Shown: one piece after another, positions 43,340-49,768 of the stretch
How positions within the stretch are numbered: position 1 is the first letter of the stretch
Layout: each line of letters begins with the position of its first letter
DNA from: an uncultured Helicobacter sp.
GTDB lineage: Bacteria; Campylobacterota; Campylobacteria; Campylobacterales; Helicobacteraceae
Assembly (NCBI GenBank): GCA_944326445.1
Contig: CALVDZ010000001.1
Location: 1 to 64,000 of the forward strand
DNA length: 64,000 nucleotides
Direction of reading: 5' to 3'
The notes under the pieces: model-generated
The model's database searches: none
What the model was told of the DNA's origin: nothing
Seen by the model: the letters and a program-made list of their open reading frames with translations, nothing else
Made by a program: the position numbers and the translations under genes

Positions 43340-43345
43340 ATTGTA
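43340..43345 (-). promoter_or_regulatory. Extended -10 promoter for the P1B-ATPase operon
   Basis: TTTGTGCTACAATGC on the minus strand, 53 bases above the HMA-like gene. It mirrors the purL box, so the 158-base gap holds two divergent promoters. I see no convincing Fur box. Confidence 0.5.
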
Positions 43346-43390
43346 GCACAAAATTGCAACGCGCTTATGGTAGCCCAAGTGTTTGTGTGC

Positions 43391-43396
43391 TACAAT
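43391..43396 (+). promoter_or_regulatory. Extended -10 promoter for purL
   Basis: TGTGTGCTACAATCCC, about 50 bases before the purL ATG, with CAAGGAGAAAAT as ribosome site. Confidence 0.5.
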
Positions 43397-43445
43397 CCCG
43401 GACTTTATTTCGCTTTGATTTTCATAGAATCTACAAGGAGAAAAT

Positions 43446-45665
43446 ATGCGTGATATTGAGGCTTTGAGTGCGCCCATACAGGAAAATGAGCGAGAATCTA
43501 TCTTAGATTCACACAAATTGAGCGAGCAGGATTATGAGGCCATCGTGCGGATTCTAGGGCGTGTGCCAAACCTCATAGAGATAGGGATTTTTTCGGCTAT
43601 GTGGAGCGAGCATTGCAGCTACAAATCGAGCAAAAAATACTTGCGTGGCTTCCCCACACAGGCTCCTTGGGTGATACAGGGACCGGGCGAGAATGCTGGC
43701 GTGATAGACATTGGCGGGGGCTATGCCGCGGTTTTTAAGATAGAATCTCACAACCACCCCAGCTTCATCGAGCCATACGCAGGAGCCGCTACGGGCGTGG
43801 GCGGGATTATGCGCGATATTTTTACGATGGGTGCGCGTCCGATAGCTAGCCTTGATTCTATACGATTTGGCGATATCGAGGACAAGGGCGCGCTGGGTAA
43901 GAAGCACCGCTATCTGCTACGCGGCGTGGTTGAGGGCATAGGCGGCTATGGGAATTGTATGGGCGTGCCCACCATCGGCGGGGAAATGAGCTTTGAATCT
44001 AGCTATAACGGCAATATTTTAGTCAATGCCTTTTGTCTAGGCGTGGCAAAAAAGCAAGAGATTTTTTATGCAAAAGCCGAGGGCGTGGGCAATCCCGTGA
44101 TGTATGTGGGGAGCAAAACCGGGCGTGATGGCTTGGGCGGGGCAGTGATGAGTAGCGATAGCTTTAGCTCAGATTCTAAGGCATTGCGCCCCACGGTGCA
44201 AGTGGGCGATCCATTTGCCGAAAAGCTGCTGTTAGAGGCGTGTTTGGAGCTTTTTGCAAAGGATTATATCGTGGGGATTCAGGATATGGGCGCAGCGGGG
44301 CTCACGAGCTCGAGCTTTGAGATGGCGGCAAAAAGCGGCAGCGGTATGCGCCTAGATCTCGATAAAGTCCCAATGCGCGAGAGCGGTATGAATCCCTACG
44401 AGCTAATGCTTAGCGAATCCCAAGAGAGAATGCTAATTTGTGCCAAAAAGGGCTATGAGCAAAAAGTGATAGAAATCTTTGAAAAATGGGAGCTAGATGT
44501 CGCGGTAATAGGGGAAGTGACTGATAGCGGCGTGATGGAGCTCTTTTGGTATGGGCAAAAATGCGCACAAATCCCCATAGATGAGCTTAGCAATAGCGCG
44601 CCAACGCTTGATAGGGAAGTGAGGGAGGCTAAGCGCGAGGGCGAGAGGGCACAAGGCTTGCGCACGGAGCTAGGCGCGCAGGAGGTGTTTGAAAAACTCC
44701 TCTCTAGCGTGGATATCAGCGATAAAAAATGGGTGTATAGTCAGTATGATAGCAGTGTGCAAACTAATACCATCGTGGATAGCGGTAAATGCGATGCGAG
44801 CGTGGTGCGTATCAAAGAAAATGGCGTGGGGCTGGCGATGAATGTGTATTGTGATGTGCGCTCGTGCTATCTCAATCCGCGTGAGGGTGCTAAGCTGAGT
44901 GTGGCTGGGGCAGGGCGCAAATGCGCCACAAGAGGCGCGCGCCCAAAGGCGATTAGCGATTGTCTCAATTTTGGCTCGCCAAATAATCCCGAAGTGATGT
45001 GGGAGTTTAAGGAAGTGTGTGAGGGGATAAAGCAAGCCTGCAGCGCGCTAAATACGCCCGTGGTGAGTGGCAATGTCTCGCTGCACAACCAAAGCGATGG
45101 GATTGATATCTATCCAAGTCCTAGTATCGTGAGCGTGGGCATAGTGCCCGATGCCAAAGACACGATCACAAGCGCGCTTAAAAGTGAGGGCAATGCCTTG
45201 CTTTTGGTGGGCGAGATTGGTGCGGATTTTGCCGGGAGTGTGGCACAAAAGCTGTGCGAGGGCAGAATCTATGGCGAGGTGGCACGCATAGATTTACAAA
45301 AAGAAGCGCGGCTGTGGGATCTGCTCTGTGAGGAGAATGGCGCGATTGTCAGTGCCAAAGATGTGGGCAAGGGCGGGCTTGCCATCGCTTTAGCCAAAAT
45401 GGCACTTTTGGGCGGCAAGGGCGTGAGGGTGCAAAGCGGGCTAAAATCGTGGGATTTGCTCTTTGCCCAAAGTCCAAGCTGTGTGGTGCTAGAAGTCGCG
45501 GCGCAAAATCGCGCTGTGATAGAATCTAGGGCGCGCTCTTTGGGGCTAAGCGTGCGTGAAATCGGCGTGGTGAGCGCGGCTGATATTTGCATAGATTCTG
45601 TGCGACTTTCACAAGAGAGGGCAGGGGAGCTGTATTTTGGGAGCTTTGCGCAATGTGTGGTGTAG
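43446..45665 (+). CDS. purL: Phosphoribosylformylglycinamidine synthase subunit PurL
   Basis: PurL is the ATP-dependent synthetase subunit that, with PurQ and PurS, converts FGAR to FGAM in purine synthesis. The small-type PurL has W-S-E-H-C-S-Y-K-S-S-K near residue 55, E-S-H-N-H-P-S near 100, a Gly-rich G-G-G-Y loop, the G-x-x-A-T-G-V-G-G segment and the central D-M-G-A-A-G-L-T-S-S-S. Two AIR-synthetase-like halves make 739 residues. No purS or purQ is adjacent. The gene appears alone, with an R1-bearing gap after it. Confidence 0.96.
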   Translation: MRDIEALSAPIQENERESILDSHKLSEQDYEAIVRILGRVPNLIEIGIFSAMWSEHCSYKSSKKYLRGFPTQAPWVIQGPGENAGVIDIGGGYAAVFKIESHNHPSFIEPYAGAATGVGGIMRDIFTMGARPIASLDSIRFGDIEDKGALGKKHRYLLRGVVEGIGGYGNCMGVPTIGGEMSFESSYNGNILVNAFCLGVAKKQEIFYAKAEGVGNPVMYVGSKTGRDGLGGAVMSSDSFSSDSKALRPTVQVGDPFAEKLLLEACLELFAKDYIVGIQDMGAAGLTSSSFEMAAKSGSGMRLDLDKVPMRESGMNPYELMLSESQERMLICAKKGYEQKVIEIFEKWELDVAVIGEVTDSGVMELFWYGQKCAQIPIDELSNSAPTLDREVREAKREGERAQGLRTELGAQEVFEKLLSSVDISDKKWVYSQYDSSVQTNTIVDSGKCDASVVRIKENGVGLAMNVYCDVRSCYLNPREGAKLSVAGAGRKCATRGARPKAISDCLNFGSPNNPEVMWEFKEVCEGIKQACSALNTPVVSGNVSLHNQSDGIDIYPSPSIVSVGIVPDAKDTITSALKSEGNALLLVGEIGADFAGSVAQKLCEGRIYGEVARIDLQKEARLWDLLCEENGAIVSAKDVGKGGLAIALAKMALLGGKGVRVQSGLKSWDLLFAQSPSCVVLEVAAQNRAVIESRARSLGLSVREIGVVSAADICIDSVRLSQERAGELYFGSFAQCVV

Positions 45666-45929
45666 GCTTGGGTTTATAGAATCTAAGCCACCAAAGGCGT
45701 TTTGGGATCTAGATTTAGAATTTTAAAATTTGTCCTTACGGATTGAAAAAAGGATTGAGATTTAAACAAGGTGGATTCTAAAATACACGCAGAGTCCAAG
45801 TGGCACAGAATCTACGCAATTCCTCACAGATTCTCACACACAGAATCTACAAGGCGCAAATCCAAAGAGAGATTCTAAAAATAATCAAAGACAGAATCTA
45901 AGCTCTAAAAAAAATATAGAATCTAGTCG
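45666..45929. other. AGAATCT-rich gap after purL
   Basis: About 260 bases without a gene. AGAATCT or its complement recurs many times, and CACAGAATCTACGCAATTCC with the following CTCACAGATTCTC resembles R2 flank at 36935-36965 (reverse complement). Confidence 0.6.
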
Positions 45930-46096
45930 GGTTTATAGAATCTGTGCCATTGCCAAAGGGCGTTCCTGACGCGCTGACACTAAGAGATTCTATAACCTTG
46001 CCAAAAACGCAGTGTATGTTCGCGCAGCGGAGCGAGCGGAGATTCACTCTCCGCGAGCGATAACAAGTTTGCTTGTAGCAAACTTGCATTAAATAA
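45930..46096 (+). repeat. Repeat family R1, copy D
   Basis: Full-length copy lying directly upstream of the SDR gene. The box is TATAAC at 45991-45996. Stem 1 is GCGGAGA, loop TTCAC, TCTCCGC (46036-46054). Stem 2 is CAAGTTTGC, loop TTGTA, GCAAACTTG (46064-46086). The V-Y-R frame is broken early. Confidence 0.85.
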
Positions 46097-46111
46097 TCAA
46101 GGAGGTTACAA

Positions 46112-46864
46112 ATGGTAATTCTTATCACGGGGGCTTCGGTCGGATTTGGGGCGGCGAGTGCGAGGAAATTTGTCGCTAATGGGCATAAAGTCATCTTGCT
46201 AGCGCGTAGGCTTGAGAAGCTAGAGGAGTTGCAAAAGGAGCTCGGCGGGGAGGAAAACGCGCAAATCATCGCGTGTGATGTGTGCGATACCGTGCGCATA
46301 GAATCTGCCCTAGCAAATCTAGCGCAGGATTTTAAGCAAATCGATGTGCTACTCAATAATGCGGGGCTTGCGCTAGGATTGCAAAGTGCGGATGAGGCAA
46401 ATATCGCGGATTGGGAAGAAATGATACAAACAAATGTGCTAGCGCTTGTGCGTCTGACACGGCTGCTTTTGCCCCAAATGGTGGCGCGTAAAAAGGGGCA
46501 TATCATCAATATCGGCTCTATCGCGGGGCGATACCCCTATCCGGGCGGCAATGTGTATGGCGCGACAAAGGCGTTTGTGCGGCAGTTTTCGCTCAATCTC
46601 CGCGCGGATTTATACGACAAGCATATCCGCGTGAGCAATATCGAGCCCGGGCTATCGGGCGGGAGTGAGTTCTCACTCGTGCGCTTTAAAGGCGATGAAA
46701 AGCTCGCAAATGCCGTGTATGAGGGCACTAAGCCGCTTTTGCCCGAAGATATAGCCGAGGCGATTTTTTGGGTGGCTACGCTCCCTAGCCATATCAATGT
46801 CAATACCATCGAGCTTATGCCTACAATCCAAGCCCCCGCGGCACTCAATGTGCATAAGCAATAG
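46112..46864 (+). CDS. Short-chain dehydrogenase (YdfG-like)
   Basis: A classical SDR, cytoplasmic, NAD(P)-dependent. The cofactor motif is I-T-G-A-S-V-G-F-G at residues 5-13, N-N-A-G is near 90, and the catalytic set is Ser in N-I-G-S-I-A-G with Y-G-A-T-K. The A-R-R after strand 2 (near 33) suggests NADP(H). The sequence N-I-E-P-G-L-S and the C-terminal V-N-T-I-E-L-M-P-T are typical of YdfG/L-allo-threonine dehydrogenase-type members acting on 3-hydroxy acids. It has 250 residues. AAGGAGG at 46099-46105 lies only two bases after R1 copy D, so the repeat must form its leader. Confidence 0.88.
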   Translation: MVILITGASVGFGAASARKFVANGHKVILLARRLEKLEELQKELGGEENAQIIACDVCDTVRIESALANLAQDFKQIDVLLNNAGLALGLQSADEANIADWEEMIQTNVLALVRLTRLLLPQMVARKKGHIINIGSIAGRYPYPGGNVYGATKAFVRQFSLNLRADLYDKHIRVSNIEPGLSGGSEFSLVRFKGDEKLANAVYEGTKPLLPEDIAEAIFWVATLPSHINVNTIELMPTIQAPAALNVHKQ

Positions 46865-47052
46865 CGGGGCTGTGTCGCTCTTAAATGTGAGTGTGCGGGT
46901 AGCTTATGTGTGGTTGCTCTCATCTCAAAGCAATCCTGCCCCACCTTGTGCGATTATAGAATCTAGTGCGGGACTGCGTAACTTTAATTTGTGTAACTTT
47001 TAGGATAAGCCGCGCAAGGAATGCGATTTGGGCTAGCGTATTTTCTATTAAT
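46865..47052. other. Gap without gene signals
   Basis: About 190 bases after the SDR gene. Apart from a single AGAATCT I see no structured or coding element. The rest of the 725-base gap to cysK holds R1 copy E and a candidate small RNA. Confidence 0.5.
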
Positions 47053-47212
47053 TTTATACAAGTTTGCTAGGGCAAACTTGTTATCGCTCGTGGGGAGTGA
47101 ATCCCCACTCGCTCCGCTTCGCGTGCATACAAAGAGTTTTACAGAATCTAAGAGGCTATTTGGTGTAATCGCGTCAGGCACGCCGCTTAATCGAATACCC
47201 TTTCTATAAACC
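47053..47212 (-). repeat. Repeat family R1, copy E
   Basis: Reverse orientation. The minus-strand frame M-V-Y-R-K-G-I-R-L-S-G-V-P-D-A-I-T is intact for 76 residues. Stem 1 is GTGGGGA, loop, TCCCCAC (47090-47108). Stem 2 is CAAGTTTGC paired with GCAAACTTG (47059-47080). The TATAAT box is lost. Confidence 0.85.
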
Positions 47213-47267
47213 AACTTAAGATTCTAAAAGTTTCAAAATTTTTTGTCTTTTCTTTACTATTTTTTTG

Positions 47268-47273
47268 TATAAT
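47268..47273 (+). promoter_or_regulatory. Strong promoter of a candidate small RNA
   Basis: TTGTATAATGCA preceded by about 40 bases of periodic T runs (47229-47266), which is how strong sigma-70 promoters look in Campylobacterota. No ORF follows before cysK, 320 bases further on. Confidence 0.6.
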
Positions 47274-47279
47274 GCACCC

Positions 47280-47445
47280 CGCAAGCTTAAGATATGGGGA
47301 TACATTAGGCTTGTGTATTTTTAGTGTTTCCCCGAGACTCCCTCCAAGTCTGATGGCACTAATACCCTAAACATCAAGCATCGCCCGATTCCCAATGACC
47401 CCTCCTCCATTGGGCGGTGCGCCTCCATCACACTTCAATCTTAGA
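47280..47445 (+). ncRNA. Candidate small RNA with C-rich (anti-Shine-Dalgarno) hairpin loops
   Basis: The predicted transcript starts near 47280 and holds no ORF with a ribosome site. One hairpin is AGACT, loop CCCTCCA, AGTCT at 47335-47351. A second has the inner stem CCCAATG/CATTGGG, loop ACCCCTCCTC and an outer GCATCG/CGGTGC extension, at 47378-47420. Both loops present CCTCC, the complement of a GGAGG ribosome site. A third CCTCC follows at 47422. The 3' end is not defined: the TTTTT at 47446-47450 is not preceded by a clear stem. I could not match it to SRP RNA, 6S RNA or tmRNA. Confidence 0.5.
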
Positions 47446-47589
47446 TTTTTCTTGCAGGCTTTCTAGTATTGTTACTTTTGAGTGTTACTTTAGCGCACAG
47501 GCGAAGTGTCTATTTGGAAATACATTTACAAATCTGATACAAAAATGCCATAGAATGTGTGGGTTATCACAAAGTTTAAGGAGATTTTA

Positions 47590-48510
47590 ATGAAAGTAAT
47601 CCAATCCATCAGTGAGACTATCGGCAACACGCCTCTGTTGTTTATAAAGTCCCTATCCAAAGAATGCGGGGCAAATATCTATGGCAAATGCGAGTTTTTC
47701 AACCCAAGCGGCTCCGTCAAAGACAGAATCGCGCTCAATATGATAGAATCCGCGCTCAAAGAGGGCAAAATCAATGCTCAGACGACTATCATCGAGCCAA
47801 CCAGTGGCAACACGGGTATCGGACTAGCCGCCGTGTGCGCTGCCAAGGGGATTAAGCTAATCCTTACAATGCCAGAATCTATGAGTATCGAGCGACGCAA
47901 GCTGCTTAGTGCCTTTGGGGCGAAGCTAGAGCTAACCCCCGCCACGCAAGGAATGAAGGGGGCAGTCAATCGCGCCCTAGAGCTCCAAGAGCAGATTCCA
48001 AACTCGCTTGTGCTGCAGCAATTCCAAAACCCCGCCAACCCCGAGATTCACAGGCAAACCACCGCGCTGGAGATATGGGAAGCGATGGAGGGCAAAATCG
48101 ATGTGTTTGTGAGTGCTGTGGGGACAGGCGGGAGCTTAAGCGGCGTAGGAGCGGTGCTGAGAGAGAGAAATCCGAATGTGAAAATCATCGCCGTGGAGCC
48201 TATAAACTCGCCCGTTCTTAGCGGCGGCGCGCCCGGACCGCACAAGATTCAGGGCATTGGCGCGGGATTTATCCCCGAGACTTTGGATATGAGCCTCATC
48301 GATGAGGTGCTGCAAGTCGATGCGCAGTGGGCGGCAGAGCAGTCGCGCAAAATCGCCAAAAACGAGGGCGTGCTCGTGGGCATCTCAAGTGGCGCAAACC
48401 TCTGGGCGGCGCAAGAAATGGCAAAAAAATATCCGGGCAAAAATATCGTAACGATTTTGTGTGATACAGGGGAGCGATACCTAAGCACGGATTTGTTTGA
48501 GCAGGCTTGA
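47590..48510 (+). CDS. cysK: Cysteine synthase A (O-acetylserine sulfhydrylase)
   Basis: CysK makes cysteine from O-acetylserine and sulfide with PLP. The PLP lysine lies in N-P-S-G-S-V-K-D-R near residue 42. The substrate loop is P-T-S-G-N-T-G-I-G and the PLP phosphate is held by G-T-G-G-S-L-S-G-V-G. At 306 residues from the ATG at 47590 (AAGGAG at 47578-47583) it has family length; an upstream in-frame codon at 47557 has no ribosome site. The gene may have its own -10 (CATAGAATG) about 40 bases upstream. Confidence 0.94.
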   Translation: MKVIQSISETIGNTPLLFIKSLSKECGANIYGKCEFFNPSGSVKDRIALNMIESALKEGKINAQTTIIEPTSGNTGIGLAAVCAAKGIKLILTMPESMSIERRKLLSAFGAKLELTPATQGMKGAVNRALELQEQIPNSLVLQQFQNPANPEIHRQTTALEIWEAMEGKIDVFVSAVGTGGSLSGVGAVLRERNPNVKIIAVEPINSPVLSGGAPGPHKIQGIGAGFIPETLDMSLIDEVLQVDAQWAAEQSRKIAKNEGVLVGISSGANLWAAQEMAKKYPGKNIVTILCDTGERYLSTDLFEQA

Positions 48511-48860
48511 TCGTAGAAACTCAAGCTTGTGAGCGGGAGCGCGACTCTTTTTGCCTCTCGCGCTCGCTTAAGCCAAAGCGGCTAGTCATTGCAGAGATTT
48601 GGCGGGTTTGGGGAGGCTCACTCACCCTCTAGCAACTCCTACCCCCAAACTCGCTCAAAACCCCACAGGCACCACCGCAATGGCTAATTTTTTGTTTGCG
48701 TTGATAGCCCCACACAATCCACACCACACCAAGAGGGCAAGCCAAGTATGGAATGTAAGGAAAATACAGAATCTAAGATTCAATACTTCAGATTCAAATA
48801 CAGAATCTAACTCCATAGATTCTAAAGATTCACAAAAGCAAAATTTAGAATCTAGCTTTT
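48511..48860. other. Gap after cysK
   Basis: A GC-rich hairpin (48537-48565) is followed by about 200 bases without recognisable content, then increasing AGAATCT density into R2 copy 5. Open frames through the region are low in complexity. Confidence 0.5.
48537..48565 (+). terminator. Hairpin after cysK
   Basis: GAGCGCGA and TCGCGCTC form an eight-pair perfect stem around a 13-base loop, 27 bases after the cysK stop. There is no T run after it; the loop itself contains TTTTT. Confidence 0.4.
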
Positions 48861-49340
48861 TAGAATCTAATCAACTCACAGAATCCACGACTTCAAAAAA
48901 CTTGTGCGAGGCTTTGCCAAATGATATAAATAGTGTGCGCGTCAGCGCAAGCCGAGCAGAATCTATGCCGATAGATTCTGCCATTTTTGCGGAGCAAAAA
49001 TCCAATCAATGTGTAGGTGCGATAGCACCAACCGACACTCGCCCTTGTCGTGGTGGCAAAAATCAGGAAAAAGGTGGCAGCAGTGCCACCGCTGATTTTT
49101 GCCTAGACAAGGATAAGCGAGGCACTCTCCCCGTTTGCCGTGCCGAAGGCTTGCAAGCAAAGCGCAGCAAAAACAGCGGCGGCTTTTTCGGGGCTAAGGG
49201 GAGCGGGGAGGGGATAAACCCCTTTTCTTTTTGCGCAAACACGAGATTCTAAAAAATTAGAAAATATCCGTGAGAATGCGACTCTAAGAAACAGAGAATC
49301 TACAGAATCTAACGCGGAGATTCTAGGAAGCACAGAATCT
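48860..49340 (+). repeat. Repeat family R2, copy 5 (long form, inverted)
   Basis: The reverse complement of this block aligns with 36960-37386. The core is at 48880-48950, with the hairpin TGCGC, loop GTCA, GCGCA at 48936-48949 and a second, GGTGC, loop GATA, GCACC, at 49016-49029. The plus-strand frame reads L-T-E-S-T-T-S-K-N-L-C-E-A-L-P-N and stays open to 49252. Confidence 0.75.
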
Positions 49341-49559
49341 AAAGATTCTAAAGCAGATTCAAAGACGATTACAGAATCTACAAAAGCAAATGTAGAGAGC
49401 ACGCAATCAAAAGCAGATTCAGAATCTAAGGCATTTACAGAATCTAGCCCAAGAGATTCTGAACAATGAACAAACACAGAATCTAACAATCAAAGAATCT
49501 GCAAAATCCACAATACAGATAGAATCTAAAATGGATTCAGAATCCAACCCACGAGCAGA
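49341..49559. other. AGAATCT-saturated stretch
   Basis: AGAATCT or AGATTCT occurs about every 15-25 bases. Nothing else is recognisable. Confidence 0.6.
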
Positions 49560-49740
49560 CGAGGGGTGCTTGGTGCTATCGCACCTACATATTGATTTGA
49601 TTGCTGCTCCGCAAAAATGGCAGGATCTAAATCCTTAGATTCTGCTTAGATCTTGCGCTCTCGCGCCCTATTATTTTAAATCGGCAACGCCTCGCATAAG
49701 GTTTTTGAAGCGGTGGATTGTGCAAATTATTTTAGATTCT
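49560..49740 (-). repeat. Repeat family R2, copy 6
   Basis: Hairpin GGTGC, loop TATC, GCACC at 49572-49585. The core hairpin is GCGC, loop TCTC, GCGC at 49655-49666, followed by GGCAACGCCTCGC and TTTTTGAAGCGGTGGATTG. It ends 29 bases from the hefC-type stop codon. Confidence 0.75.
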
Positions 49741-49768
49741 ACAAAGCTAGATTGTGGGGCTTAGTCCC

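Noticed and set aside
43341..43396. Nine-base inverted repeat TGTAGCACA / TGTGCTACA between purL and the pump operon, as an operator
   Set aside because: The two arms are simply the extended -10 boxes of divergent promoters; the same box is found at dnaJ, clpS and other genes.
46984..47214. Minus-strand frame starting M-V-Y-R-K-G
   Set aside because: It is R1 copy E. The frame is kept in three copies, so coding is not excluded, but hairpin covariation explains the conservation better.
47280..47450. SRP RNA, 6S RNA or tmRNA
   Set aside because: The SRP GGAA/AGCAG core, the 6S open bubble and a tRNA-like end with tag ORF are all missing.
47280..47589. Riboswitch or T-box leader of cysK
   Set aside because: No T-box, specifier loop or known riboswitch core is visible, and a closer -10 for cysK exists near 47548.
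48599..49252. Open frame of 217 residues after cysK
   Set aside because: Most of it is the translation of R2 copy 5 and its AGAATCT flank. The start has no clear ribosome site.
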